A stretch of DNA of 10,265 bases from Nevskiales bacterium (GCA_022616655.1 JAKEEJ010000101.1:1-10265), one strand, 5' to 3'; positions 1 through 7,622 are shown, counted from the stretch's first letter. Notes: generated from the letters alone by a model not told the origin. Translations and numbers: made by a program.

Positions 1-393
1 ATTGCCGCGGCCCGGCAGCGCCTGCACGCCTACCCTCACGTGCACCTCCTGGAGGCCGATATGCACGCACTGCCACTGGAATCAGGTCGCTTCGACCATG
101 TCTTCCTGATGCATGCGCTGGCTTACACTCGAAAACCGCAAGCGGCGCTGGCCGAGGCCGCGTGCCAGCTGCGGGCGGGCGGGCGGCTCGTCATCACGGC
201 GCTCAACCGCCATCGGCACAAGGCCACCATGCAGGCCTACGATCACGTCAATCTGGGGTTCACTCCGGCTGACTTACGCCAATGGCTGAAGAATGCCGGA
301 CTGTCCGTGGAATTGTGCCGCGTGACCTCGCATGAAGAACGGCCACCCTATTTCGAGGTCATCACCGCCATTGCACGACGGAAAGCCCGATAA
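1..393 (+). CDS. SAM-dependent methyltransferase, C-terminal part (5' end outside window)
   Basis: The reading frame is open from base 1 to a TAA at 391-393, giving the last 130 residues of a protein whose start lies upstream. The visible part is the second half of a class I methyltransferase fold: an acidic strand end LLEADMHALPL (residues 15-25), the FDHVFLMHALAY strand (30-41), and AGGRLVITAL (60-69) typical of Methyltransf_11 proteins. The tail HVNLGFTPADLRQWL followed by ERPPYFEVI resembles the C-terminal half of fusions of an ArsR-type helix-turn-helix domain to a methyltransferase, but the N-terminal half that would prove this is missing. The SAM-binding glycine loop is also outside the window. 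The gene converges on dnaQ with 13 bases between stop codons. Methyltransferase identity is fairly sure; the ArsR fusion and the substrate are inference. Confidence 0.75.
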   Translation: MAAARQRLHAYPHVHLLEADMHALPLESGRFDHVFLMHALAYTRKPQAALAEAACQLRAGGRLVITALNRHRHKATMQAYDHVNLGFTPADLRQWLKNAGLSVELCRVTSHEERPPYFEVITAIARRKAR

Positions 394-406
394 CGGGAAG
401 TGGGAT

Positions 407-1141
407 TCAGGGCTTGGGGGTGTCGCCTTGGGGCAGCAGGTCGTCCTGCCATAACACCCGCCCGGTCTTTTTGGCAATGGCCTGCAAGCGCTCGCGGTGT
501 GCGGTAAGTTCCGTTTTCGTGGCCTGCACCACCCTTAATTCCCCTCCACCGTCCACGATCTCGACCCTGTGCACCCGCGACTCCGAAACAGCCGGGGCCA
601 GAGACTCCAGCAGCAACTTCTCCTGTCCGCCGGTCATGGCGAGATAAACGTCGGCGAGCAGGGAAGCATCGAGCAGCGCGCCGTGCAGCTCGCGGTTGGA
701 ATCGTCCACTCCGTAACGCCTGCATAAAGCGTTGAGGCTGTTCTTCTGTCCCGGGTGCAGCTGACGCGAGAGATACAGGGTATCCGTGACTGTACACAGG
801 GTTCCAATGCGATCCTGCCGACCGGCCCGGCTCAGCTCGGCGTCCAGAAATCCCACGTCGAATTCGGCGTTGTGAATGATCAGTTCGGCACCGCGCAAGT
901 AATCGAGCAGGCCCCCGGCAATGTCCGTGAAACGCGGTTTGTCCGCCAGAAACTCGCGGCGAATGCCGTGCACGCCCAGCGCCGCCACATCAATGTCCCG
1001 CTCCGGATTGAGGTAATGGTGGAAGGTATTGCCGGTGAGACGCCGGTGGTTCAGCTCTACACAGCCAATCTCGATGACACGGTGGCCCCGGGCCAGTTCC
1101 AGCCCGGTGGTTTCAGTGTCGAGGACGATCTGCCGCGCCAT
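407..1141 (-). CDS. dnaQ: DNA polymerase III epsilon subunit (3'-5' proofreading exonuclease)
   Basis: This is the proofreading exonuclease of the replicative DNA polymerase III core, which removes mispaired 3' nucleotides. It has 244 residues, close to the 243 of the E. coli protein. The DEDDh catalytic set is complete: D8 and E10 in LDTETTG, D95 in HNAEFDVGFLD, and H153 and D158 in HGALLDAS. A sequence QEKLLL at 173-178 follows TGG, exactly where the E. coli protein carries its beta-clamp-binding motif. I chose the ATG at 1141 because the family begins right at the Exo I motif; the frame is open further upstream, but only as the shadow of rnhA. This start lies one base after the rnhA stop (TGA-C-ATG) and has no clear Shine-Dalgarno sequence, so translation is probably coupled to rnhA. 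Confidence 0.96.
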   Translation of the reverse strand: MARQIVLDTETTGLELARGHRVIEIGCVELNHRRLTGNTFHHYLNPERDIDVAALGVHGIRREFLADKPRFTDIAGGLLDYLRGAELIIHNAEFDVGFLDAELSRAGRQDRIGTLCTVTDTLYLSRQLHPGQKNSLNALCRRYGVDDSNRELHGALLDASLLADVYLAMTGGQEKLLLESLAPAVSESRVHRVEIVDGGGELRVVQATKTELTAHRERLQAIAKKTGRVLWQDDLLPQGDTPKP

Positions 1142-1142
1142 G

Positions 1143-1622
1143 TCAGTCGCAGGAAGACGGGCGTGAAGGATCGACCGTGGATGACGAGAACAGGCTTTGA
1201 TCAATGGCTTCGTTGGCCAGGCCGTCAGCCGCTTCATTACCCGCCTCGCCGCTGTGACCCTTGACCCATCGCCAGTCCATGCGGTGGCGTGCGGCGGCGG
1301 CATCGAGCCGCTGCCACAGGTCCTGGTTCTTGACCGGCTTTTTGTCGGCCGTCCGCCAGCCACGGGCACGCCATTGCGGCAACCATTCAGTCAAGCCCTG
1401 TATTACGTAAGTGGAGTCGGTGTACAGCGTAATGGCACAGGGTTCCTGCAAGACCTCCAGTGCTGCAATGGCGGCCATCAGTTCCATGCGGTTGTTGGTG
1501 GTGGCGGATTCGAACCCCTTGAGCCGTTTTTCGCTGCCGCGGTAGCGCAGCAACGCACCCCATCCGCCCGGTCCGGGATTGCCGCGGCAGGCACCGTCCG
1601 TATAGATCACGACCGGCTTCAT
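1143..1622 (-). CDS. rnhA: Ribonuclease HI
   Basis: RNase HI cuts the RNA strand of RNA:DNA hybrids, clearing R-loops and RNA primers. The protein has 159 residues (E. coli 155). The DEDD catalytic residues D9, E47, D69 and D133 and the catalytic histidine H123 are all present, each one position before its E. coli counterpart. The signatures [25 protein letters not shown] and [14 protein letters not shown] are intact, as is the basic handle region around [15 protein letters not shown] that binds the hybrid. The start codon overlaps the stop of the upstream methyltransferase gene by four bases (ATGA), and dnaQ follows after one base, so the three genes very likely share one message. The last ~18 residues are Ser-rich and diverge from the family. 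Confidence 0.97.
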   Translation of the reverse strand: MKPVVIYTDGACRGNPGPGGWGALLRYRGSEKRLKGFESATTNNRMELMAAIAALEVLQEPCAITLYTDSTYVIQGLTEWLPQWRARGWRTADKKPVKNQDLWQRLDAAAARHRMDWRWVKGHSGEAGNEAADGLANEAIDQSLFSSSTVDPSRPSSCD

Positions 1623-2374
1623 GGGTTGCGCGTATGCGTCCCGGACACCGGGACGCCGCTGATCAGCGGCCCCACCGTCGCACGCTGAACGCGTCCCACC
1701 CCCGTCACCGGAATCACGCGTTTTTTGGCGACCAGCAGATAGCTTTCCGACCAGACGCCCAGCCAGCGTTCCAGCCCGGAGGCGCTGGCACCGCTGGGAT
1801 GCACCCAGGGGAACCCCACGCCAAAACGTCGGGCATCCGTCACCTCGAAATTCAGCAGCTCCAGCCAGTCACACAGGCGGCCGATGCGGATAAAACGTGC
1901 TCCGGCTGGAAACGCGCGGTACCGAAAACCCAGTCGTTGGCGCCAGGCCCACGCGCTCCAGGGATTGAAACCGAGGACGAGCAGGCGGCCGCGGTCGGTG
2001 AGGATGCGATCGGCTTCGCGCAGTACCGTGTGCGGCGAATGGGAATACTCCAGCGTGTGCGGAAGCAGTACGGCATCCGCTGTTTTTCCGGGGACCGGCA
2101 GGCGCTCCGGTTCAATCAGTGCCTGGGCGTTGAAATTCTGTACCGTGCCCAGCACCGCACGATGCAGCATTTCACTGGCCGCCAACAGCCGGTCGCCCCG
2201 CCCCCAGCTCCCGATCTGCACGATATGCCGCCCGAACAGCTCGGCGAGGGCCTGTTTGATCTGCTGTTCCTCCAGCGCCAGCGACCTCCGGCCACGCGGC
2301 GACCTCAGCCACAACTCCAGAGCATGCCGGCTGAAAGGGCGGCAGACATTCCCGGGCCGGTGGTTAAAATTCAT
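1619..2374 (-). CDS. YafS-like SAM-dependent methyltransferase
   Basis: This 251-residue class I methyltransferase-like protein is of the family that sits between gloB and rnhA in many gammaproteobacteria (E. coli YafS); its substrate is not established as far as I know. The N-terminus [18 protein letters not shown] is typical of the family. The SAM-binding loop is weak, reading IGSWGRGD at 54-61 rather than a classical GxGxG. A conserved block [20 protein letters not shown] at 103-122 and the strand [12 protein letters not shown] (131-142) complete the core. The C-terminal ~30 residues after LLVAKKRV look unstructured. It is the first gene of the methyltransferase-rnhA-dnaQ operon and starts only 2 bp from an in-frame upstream ATG of the divergent gloB. 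No clear Shine-Dalgarno sequence precedes it. Family is confident, catalytic activity is inferred. Confidence 0.88.
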   Translation of the reverse strand: MNFNHRPGNVCRPFSRHALELWLRSPRGRRSLALEEQQIKQALAELFGRHIVQIGSWGRGDRLLAASEMLHRAVLGTVQNFNAQALIEPERLPVPGKTADAVLLPHTLEYSHSPHTVLREADRILTDRGRLLVLGFNPWSAWAWRQRLGFRYRAFPAGARFIRIGRLCDWLELLNFEVTDARRFGVGFPWVHPSGASASGLERWLGVWSESYLLVAKKRVIPVTGVGRVQRATVGPLISGVPVSGTHTRNP

Positions 2375-2415
2375 TAATGGATATACGGTCTCATGATCCG
2401 CGACATGATAGCGCT
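2343..2415. promoter_or_regulatory. Divergent promoter region between the rnhA operon and gloB
   Basis: The gap between the two divergent starts is only 41 bp, so the promoters must overlap the gene ends. For gloB I see a possible sigma-70 pair, CAGACA (2343-2348) and TAAAAT (2365-2370) with 16-bp spacing, inside the 5' end of the methyltransferase gene. For the minus strand there is a TATCAT (complement of 2405-2410) with no good -35 partner. An 8-base palindrome CATTAATG (2372-2379) covers the methyltransferase start codon. These are matches by eye only. Confidence 0.25.
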
Positions 2416-3210
2416 ATGCACACCCTCTCCATCACCCCCATCCCGGCGTTCGCGGACAACTATTTCTGGTTGCTGCATCGTGACGGCCGGGCCGTGGTGG
2501 TGGATCCGGGGGTCGCGGAACCGGTGGAGCAGGCACTGCGCGAGTACCGGCTCCAGCTGAGCGCCATCCTGATCACCCACCATCACGCGGATCATATCGG
2601 CGGACTGGCCGCACTTAAGTCGAAATTCCAGGTGCCGGTCTACGGTCCCCGGGTCGAATCGGCCCGCATTCCGGGCCTGACGCACCTTTTGAAAGAAGGC
2701 GACCGCCTGTCTCTGGACGCGCTGAAGCAGGAATTGCAGATCTGGGAGGTACCGGGCCATACCCTGGGACATATCGCCTACCTTGCCGGAGATTTCACCC
2801 TATGCGGCGACACGCTGTTTTCCGCGGGCTGTGGGCGTCTGTTCGAAGGTACGCCGCAACAGATGCACCAGTCCCTCATGCGCCTCGCCGCCCTCCCGGA
2901 ATCCACCGCGGTCTTCTGCGCGCACGAATACACTCTGTCCAACCTGGCTTTTGCCGCCGCCGTGGAACCCGCCAATGCCGTTATTCAGAATGAAATCGTG
3001 CGGGTACGGGCGCTGCGGCAACGGGAAATTCCCAGCCTGCCCTCCAACATCGGGCAGGAGCGGCGAATCAACCCGTTTCTCAGGACGAGGGATCCTGCGG
3101 TGGTTCGCGCGGCTGAACAGCGGGCGGAACGGAGGTTGATGTCGGCCCTGGATGTGTTCACCGTTCTGCGACACTGGAAAGACGAATTTCGTAACTCCGG
3201 CTCACGATGA
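2416..3210 (+). CDS. gloB: Hydroxyacylglutathione hydrolase (glyoxalase II)
   Basis: Glyoxalase II hydrolyses S-D-lactoylglutathione to D-lactate and glutathione, the second step of methylglyoxal detoxification in the cytoplasm. The product has 264 residues, slightly longer than the usual ~251-258. It is a metallo-beta-lactamase fold protein with the THHHADHIGG motif (ligands H55, H57, D59, H60), H115 in VPGHTLGH, the bridging aspartate D132 in CGDTLFSAGCGR and H170 in CAHEYT, so both metal sites are complete. The C-terminal glutathione-binding helices include IGQERRINPFLR. I chose ATG 2416 because homology begins at MHTLSITPIPAFADNY; an in-frame ATG at 2377 would add 13 non-conserved residues. 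Neither start has a strong Shine-Dalgarno sequence. It is divergent from the rnhA operon and 58 bp upstream of fabI. Confidence 0.95.
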   Translation: MHTLSITPIPAFADNYFWLLHRDGRAVVVDPGVAEPVEQALREYRLQLSAILITHHHADHIGGLAALKSKFQVPVYGPRVESARIPGLTHLLKEGDRLSLDALKQELQIWEVPGHTLGHIAYLAGDFTLCGDTLFSAGCGRLFEGTPQQMHQSLMRLAALPESTAVFCAHEYTLSNLAFAAAVEPANAVIQNEIVRVRALRQREIPSLPSNIGQERRINPFLRTRDPAVVRAAEQRAERRLMSALDVFTVLRHWKDEFRNSGSR

Positions 3211-3268
3211 ACCCTGACACGCTTTGGTACACTGCCAGCGTCTGCTCACATAACGCAAGGAGAATGAA
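3211..3268 (+). promoter_or_regulatory. fabI leader: possible -10 box and strong Shine-Dalgarno
   Basis: The 58 bases between gloB and fabI carry a clear ribosome binding site AAGGAG at 3257-3262, six bases before the ATG. A possible -10 box TACACT lies at 3228-3233, but no good -35 sits 16-18 bp upstream of it; CTGACA at 3214-3219 is a near-consensus -35 that is too close. fabI may therefore have its own weak promoter or be read through from gloB. No terminator hairpin is visible after gloB. Confidence 0.4.
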
Positions 3269-4078
3269 ATGGGATTTCTGGCCGGGAAAAAAGCACTGAT
3301 CACCGGCGTGGCCAGCGAGCGCTCCATCGCCACCGGTATTGCGCATGCGTTCCGGCGTGAAGGGGCCGAACTGGCCTACACCTACCAGGGCGAGAAACTG
3401 AAATCGCGGGTGGACGAGCTGGCCCGTGAAACCGGTTCGAGTCTTGTTCTGCCGCTGGATGTCGCCCGGGACGCCGAGATCGCGGCCGTTTTCAAGGCGC
3501 TGCACACCGCCTGGGGCGGGCTGGACATTCTGGTGCACTCCATCGGGTTTGCCCCGCGGGAACTGCTGACCGGCGGCTACCTGGAAACCGTCACGCGCGA
3601 AGGCTATGCCCTGGCACACGATATCTCGGCCTACAGCTTTGCGGCGCTGGCCAAAGCGGCGCGGCCGCTGATGCAGAACCGTAACGGGGTGTTGCTCACC
3701 CTCACCTATCTGGGAGCCGAACGCGCCGTGCCGATGTACAACGTCATGGGTCCCGCCAAAGCCAGTCTGGAGGCCAACGTCCGTTACATCGCCGCCGAGC
3801 TGGGCTCCACCGGCATCCGCTGCAACGCCATCTCGGCCGGTCCCATCAAGACTCTGGCCGCCGCGGGCATCCGGGGATTCCGCGACATGCTGTCACTGGC
3901 CGCAACGATCGCCCCGCTCAAACGCAACGTGACCATCGAAGAAGTCGGCAACGCCGCGGTCTTTCTGTGCTCGGATCTTGCGTCCGGCATCACCGGTGAG
4001 ATTCTGTACGTGGATGCGGGCTATCACATCATGGGCATGGCCAGTGGCGACGACACCGGTCGGCCGCCTGCGGCGTGA
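3269..4078 (+). CDS. fabI: Enoyl-[acyl-carrier-protein] reductase (NADH)
   Basis: FabI reduces the trans-2-enoyl-ACP double bond in the last step of each fatty-acid elongation cycle. The 269-residue protein is a short-chain dehydrogenase-like reductase. The FabI-type cofactor motif [15 protein letters not shown] (11-25) is present, and the catalytic residues Y147, Y157 and K164 ([21 protein letters not shown]) match E. coli Y146, Y156 and K163. The residues where triclosan-resistance changes occur in E. coli (G93, M159, F203) keep their wild-type identity here (G93, M160, F204), so a sensitive enzyme is predicted. The C-terminus has a short extra Gly/Asp/Pro tail after HIMGMASG. The start follows an ideal AAGGAG. 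fabI converges on the symporter gene with 14 bp between stops and no visible terminator. As I recall, ppiD and fabI are also neighbours in Pseudomonas. Confidence 0.97.
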   Translation: MGFLAGKKALITGVASERSIATGIAHAFRREGAELAYTYQGEKLKSRVDELARETGSSLVLPLDVARDAEIAAVFKALHTAWGGLDILVHSIGFAPRELLTGGYLETVTREGYALAHDISAYSFAALAKAARPLMQNRNGVLLTLTYLGAERAVPMYNVMGPAKASLEANVRYIAAELGSTGIRCNAISAGPIKTLAAAGIRGFRDMLSLAATIAPLKRNVTIEEVGNAAVFLCSDLASGITGEILYVDAGYHIMGMASGDDTGRPPAA

Positions 4079-4092
4079 CGTTCGGGGAGACA

Positions 4093-5376
4093 TCAACCCG
4101 GCCCCGCCGCCTTCCTGATTCTCAACGCCGGTTCGCCCAGAATACCCTCCTCGCCTTCCAACCGGCCCACCACCACGGCGGCACAACTGTCGCCGAGCAC
4201 GTTCACCGTGGTGCGGCACATGTCGAGAATACGGTCCACCGCCAGGACCAGTCCGATCCCTTCCAGGGGCAATCCGACCGCGCCGAGAATGACCGCAATG
4301 CCCACCAGGCTCGCCGAAGGAATGCCGGCGATCCCAAGGCTCGTGAACAGGGCCCCGAGCACCACCACGAACTGGCCGCCAAAACCCAGCTCCACCCCGT
4401 AGGCCTGGGCGATAAACATCGCCACCACGCATTCATACAGCGCGCTACCGTCGGTATTGACGTTGGCCCCGATGGGCAGCACAAACCCGCTTACGCGCAA
4501 GGGCACGCCGGCGCGTTGTTCCACACAGTTCTGTGTCACCGGCAGCGTAGCCGCGGACGAGCTGGTGGAAAATGCCATGGCCAATGCCGGCCCCATCGCG
4601 CGGTAATGTTTCCACGGCGACACCCGCGCCACGCCCCGCAGCACCAGCGGCAGCGTAATCAATGCGTGCGTGGCCAGTGCCAGTACCACGGTGACGAAAA
4701 ACATCGCCAGCGGGCGTAGTGCGTCCCAGCCGGTCCGTGCAATCACGACGCTCACCAGACCGAATACACCGACGGGCGCGAAGCGCATGATCAGACCCGT
4801 CAGACGAATCATCACCCCGTAGAAGCCCTGCCAGAATTCGCGCTGACTGCGGCCCGGAGCCCCCGGCAGGCGGCTGGCGGCATATCCAAACAGCAGGCTG
4901 AAACAGATCAAGCCCAGCATCTGGCCTTCGGCCGCAGCGGCAAAAATGTTGGGAGGAAACAACAGCAGAAGCACGCGGGCAAAATCAGCGATGCCCTTGC
5001 CCTGCATTTGCTGGACCACTTCAGTGGTACTCGCATCCAGGCCCATGCGCGGGCCGGCGGGCGTACCGTCAACGATCCCGGGCATCAGCATATTGACAAA
5101 GAACAGCCCGGTCAGAATGGCCACCAGCCCGGTGCCCACGTAGTAGGCGATCGTATGCAGGCCGATGCGTGTCAGCGTTGAACCCTGCATGGACGCCAGG
5201 CCGTTGAGAATGGCCGAAACGATCAGCGGCACCACCAGCATCTTGAGCGCGTTGAGAAACAGTGTGCCGAGAAAATCAAACAGCGGCAGCGCCGCACCGT
5301 CCGGACCGGACCAGACTCCTGCCACCACCGCCGCGACCAGGGCGACGGCGATCTGCCAGTGCATGGACCTGCTCAC
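4093..5376 (-). CDS. Dicarboxylate/amino acid:cation symporter (SLC1/GltP family)
   Basis: This is an inner-membrane secondary transporter of the DAACS/SLC1 family, which import glutamate, aspartate or C4-dicarboxylates with Na+ or H+. It has 427 residues. The transport core is complete: a serine-rich hairpin-1 tip AFSTSSSAATLPVT (268-281), the TM7 signature ANVNTDGSALYE (304-315), a hairpin-2 tip AGIPSASLVG and the TM8 signature LDMCRTTVNVLGD (384-396). D385, R388, T389, N392 and D396 align with GltPh D394, R397, T398, N401 and D405, which favours an acidic substrate. TM7 is unusual: the normal NMDGT reads NTDGS. The start is a GTG at 5376, with an alternative ATG four codons in (5364); GGGG five bases before the GTG is the better ribosome site. 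It begins 23 bp after the ppiD stop and may be co-transcribed with it. Confidence 0.92.
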   Translation of the reverse strand: MSRSMHWQIAVALVAAVVAGVWSGPDGAALPLFDFLGTLFLNALKMLVVPLIVSAILNGLASMQGSTLTRIGLHTIAYYVGTGLVAILTGLFFVNMLMPGIVDGTPAGPRMGLDASTTEVVQQMQGKGIADFARVLLLLFPPNIFAAAAEGQMLGLICFSLLFGYAASRLPGAPGRSQREFWQGFYGVMIRLTGLIMRFAPVGVFGLVSVVIARTGWDALRPLAMFFVTVVLALATHALITLPLVLRGVARVSPWKHYRAMGPALAMAFSTSSSAATLPVTQNCVEQRAGVPLRVSGFVLPIGANVNTDGSALYECVVAMFIAQAYGVELGFGGQFVVVLGALFTSLGIAGIPSASLVGIAVILGAVGLPLEGIGLVLAVDRILDMCRTTVNVLGDSCAAVVVGRLEGEEGILGEPALRIRKAAGPG

Positions 5377-5383
5377 GATCGCC

Positions 5384-5398
5384 CCACGAACAACGTGG
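5384..5398 (-). repeat. Small hairpin between ppiD stop and symporter start
   Basis: CCACG-AACAA-CGTGG is a perfect 5-bp stem with a 5-base loop, filling most of the 23-bp gap between the two minus-strand genes. No T-run follows on the minus strand, so it is not a typical intrinsic terminator. It ends about eight bases before the GTG start, overlapping the GGGG ribosome-site candidate, and could affect translation. It may be chance. Confidence 0.3.
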
Positions 5399-5399
5399 A

Positions 5400-7319
5400 T
5401 TAATTTTCTGCTTCGGGAGGCGAGATTGTTTCCACACCGATGTGATTCTGCAGATCGGTGACATACGCGGAAAACTCCGCGCCGGCAATCGCCTCCCGTA
5501 ACCGCACACGCGTCTGTTGCTGCACATCGGTGGGAACCGAAGCCCAGTCCGCGTCCTCGACGCCGGTCGTCGCCAGAACGGCCACGTCGCCGTTGTCGAG
5601 CGTGACCTGGGTCCGACTGGCCTTGCCCGGTTCCGGGCGCGGCAGACGGAACAGAGCTTCCAGAATTTTCGGGTCCACGCCCGGTGCAGCGCGGGGCACC
5701 CGACCGACGACCTTGAACCCTACGCCCCGTCCTCGCACCGCCTGCTCGAGGGAACGACCGTCGCCCAGACTGTCCAGCGCCGCCGCGGCCTCGCTTGCGG
5801 CCTGCTGACGGGCGGCCTCCGTTTTCAATTCATCGCGTAACGCGTCCATCACCTTCTCCAGCGGCTGCTGTTGGGAGGCTTCGTGGTCCTGCTTGCGGAT
5901 GACCGCGACACGGTTGTCACCGATCGTCAGGGGCGGGCTGTTTTCATTGTTATTCAACACATTTTCCGAGAAGGCCATCTCGACCACCGCCGGTTGTGCA
6001 GCGATATCGGTACCGCCGGCACGGGTGATCCAATCCGTGCCCTTAACCGTCAGGCCCAGCGCCTGCGCGACCGGTTCCAGCGAACCGGGTGATTCAAATG
6101 CCAGCTGCTCGAGTTTTTCGGACCGTTCCTGGAAACGGCGTTCGGCATCGCGCTGGCGATACAGGCTCAACAACTCGGCCTGCACTCCGGCATCCTCAAA
6201 GGGCTTCGTAACCGCCGGGTGCACTCCCTCCAGCCTGATCAGATGCCAGCCGAATTCCGTTTCCACGGGCTTGCTCACCCCGTTCCGATCGAGTGCGAAC
6301 AAGGCCTGTTCAAAAGGTTCCAGCATCTGTCCGCGCCGGATCCAGCCCAGATCACCGCCCTTGTTTTTCGAACCCGGATCTTCCGAATGCGCTGCGGCAA
6401 GCGCAGCAAAATCAGCCCCCTCCTCAAGCGCTTTGGCCAGAACATCAAGACGCTTCCGGGCCGCTGCCCGGTCGGCGTCGGCTGCAGAGCCGATCAGGAT
6501 ATGACGCGCACGGCGCTCCTCGGGAGTGGAAAAGCGCGTCGCCTTGTCCGATTCATAGATGACTCGCAGAACCTCGGCGTCCGGTTTTTCCGCTGGCGGC
6601 AAATCCTCCAGGGCCAGTTCCACGTAGGCCAGGCGGATCCGCTCGGGTGATTGAAAGCGGGATTGTTGCTCGTCGTAGCGGGCCTGCACCTGCTCCGGCT
6701 GTATCCGGATCGTCGGCAGGTACCGGGACACTTCAAATACCGCATACGCCAGCCAGCGCTGCTGCTGCTCGAGCCGGTAGGCCTGTGCCGCTTCGGACTC
6801 GGCCGCCCAGGCGCTGCTGAGAATACCCTCGCGCATCTGATCAATCATGAAAATGTTGCGCGCCTGGGATTCATAAAGCGCCGGCGTATAACTCTCTCGT
6901 GCCAGCCGGTTGCGGTAGGCCACCGGGGAAAACTTGCCCTGCTCCTGGAATTCGGGATTGGTGCTCACGATCTCGAAGATCGCCGCATCATAAGCACGAT
7001 AACCGGTCTGGCGCGCATGCTGAATCAATGCCTGTTCCAGCACCAGGTCGTTCAGGACGACCTCACGAAACCGCGGAGTGTTCACCAGTTCCGGGCGAAA
7101 ATTCTCGCCCATCCACTGTTGCAGCTGTCGCGCCCGCTGCTCGGACGCCTGCCGAAACTGGGATTGCGTAATCTTCTGCTTGCCGACCCTGGCCACCGTG
7201 GGATCCGAACTGCCTCCACGGAACGTCTCGATGCCGAAGAATGCAAACGGGACCAGGATAATCCCGACCACAATCCAAACCAGCGGACCGGACAACCGAT
7301 CACGAATGTTCTGCAACAT
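5400..7319 (-). CDS. ppiD: Periplasmic folding chaperone / peptidyl-prolyl isomerase PpiD
   Basis: PpiD is anchored in the inner membrane by one N-terminal helix and helps newly secreted proteins fold as they leave the Sec translocon. The protein has 639 residues (E. coli 623). A transmembrane segment covers about residues 12-32 (LVWIVVGIILVPFAFFGIE), followed by a long SurA_N-like chaperone domain. A parvulin (PPIC) domain spans about 267-367, with RHILI, HSEDPGSKNKGGDLGW and GWHLIRLE, and a C-terminal chaperone-like domain ends the protein. Both parvulin histidines, H273 and H359, are present. I chose ATG 7319 because MLQNIRDRLSG is the family's start and AGAGAGG (complement of 7328-7334) lies eight bases upstream; the frame is open to 7376. 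tRNA-Asp and tRNA-Val lie upstream in the same direction and the symporter downstream. Confidence 0.95.
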   Translation of the reverse strand: MLQNIRDRLSGPLVWIVVGIILVPFAFFGIETFRGGSSDPTVARVGKQKITQSQFRQASEQRARQLQQWMGENFRPELVNTPRFREVVLNDLVLEQALIQHARQTGYRAYDAAIFEIVSTNPEFQEQGKFSPVAYRNRLARESYTPALYESQARNIFMIDQMREGILSSAWAAESEAAQAYRLEQQQRWLAYAVFEVSRYLPTIRIQPEQVQARYDEQQSRFQSPERIRLAYVELALEDLPPAEKPDAEVLRVIYESDKATRFSTPEERRARHILIGSAADADRAAARKRLDVLAKALEEGADFAALAAAHSEDPGSKNKGGDLGWIRRGQMLEPFEQALFALDRNGVSKPVETEFGWHLIRLEGVHPAVTKPFEDAGVQAELLSLYRQRDAERRFQERSEKLEQLAFESPGSLEPVAQALGLTVKGTDWITRAGGTDIAAQPAVVEMAFSENVLNNNENSPPLTIGDNRVAVIRKQDHEASQQQPLEKVMDALRDELKTEAARQQAASEAAAALDSLGDGRSLEQAVRGRGVGFKVVGRVPRAAPGVDPKILEALFRLPRPEPGKASRTQVTLDNGDVAVLATTGVEDADWASVPTDVQQQTRVRLREAIAGAEFSAYVTDLQNHIGVETISPPEAEN

Positions 7320-7341
7320 GGCCAAAACCTCTCTTGTGTCC

Positions 7342-7364
7342 GGAGGGCCGGGCGCCCGACCTCC
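7342..7364 (-). repeat. Inverted repeat in the ppiD leader
   Basis: GGAGG (7342-7346) pairs with CCTCC (7360-7364) around the 10-base palindrome CGGGCGCCCG (7349-7358), giving a GC-rich imperfect hairpin. It ends 22 bases before the ppiD start codon and just upstream of its ribosome binding site. No T-run follows on either strand, so it does not look like a terminator. A structural role in the leader RNA is only a guess. The rest of the 135-bp gap between tRNA-Asp and ppiD shows no promoter I can support. Confidence 0.35.
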
Positions 7365-7454
7365 CGTTTCATTCAATCAAGACTCGAAATCTGGACTGAA
7401 TACACAAGAAATCCGGGCGTGACCTCACCGGACTTCCTGGCATTCATAAAAAAG

Positions 7455-7531
7455 TGGCGGAGCGGACGGGACTCGAACCCGCGACCCCGTGCGTGACAGG
7501 CACGTATTCTAACCAGCTGAACTACCGCTCC
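7455..7531 (-). tRNA. tRNA-Asp (anticodon GTC)
   Basis: This is a complete 77-nt tRNA that closely follows E. coli tRNA-Asp. The acceptor stem GGAGCGG/CCGCTCC is perfect, the discriminator is G, and CCA is encoded. The anticodon loop CTGTCAC gives GTC, and the T-arm carries GGTTCGAGTCC. The anticodon stem CGTGC/GCACG differs from E. coli in a compensated base pair. A run of six T residues (complement of 7448-7453) follows the CCA almost at once and could stop transcription or help set the 3' end; otherwise the transcript would run on into ppiD. Confidence 0.97.
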
Positions 7532-7546
7532 GCGGAAATGGCATCC

Positions 7547-7622
7547 TGGTGGGTGCTGACGGGCTCGAACCGCCGACTTTCGCCGTGTAAAGGCGACGCT
7601 CTACCAACTGAGCTAAGCACCC
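7547..7622 (-). tRNA. tRNA-Val (anticodon TAC)
   Basis: This is a complete 76-nt tRNA. The acceptor stem GGGTGCT/AGCACCC is perfect, the discriminator is A, and CCA is encoded. The D-arm TTAGCTCAGTTGGTAGAGC and the T-arm GGCGGTTCGAGCCCG are standard. The loop TTTACAC on stem TCGCC/GGCGA gives anticodon TAC. It lies 15 bp upstream of tRNA-Asp on the same strand, so the two are almost certainly processed from one transcript. Its 5' end is part of an inverted repeat, described separately. Confidence 0.97.

Noticed and set aside
1634..2377. Open frame of 247 codons on the plus strand opposite the YafS-like gene
   Set aside because: It lies antisense to a well-recognised family member, its translation is Arg/Pro/Gln-rich without any known motif, and long shadow frames are expected at this GC content.
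4075..4719. Open frame of 214 codons opposite the symporter
   Set aside because: It is His/Arg/Gln-rich, antisense to strongly conserved SLC1 motifs, and overlaps the end of fabI.
6651..7496. Open frame of 281 codons on the plus strand opposite ppiD
   Set aside because: It runs through the ppiD coding region and most of tRNA-Asp; it resembles no family and is a shadow.
7455..7622. tRNA genes as an integration site for a mobile element
   Set aside because: I see no integrase, no direct repeat of a tRNA 3' end and no foreign cargo; the genes on both sides are ordinary chromosomal families.
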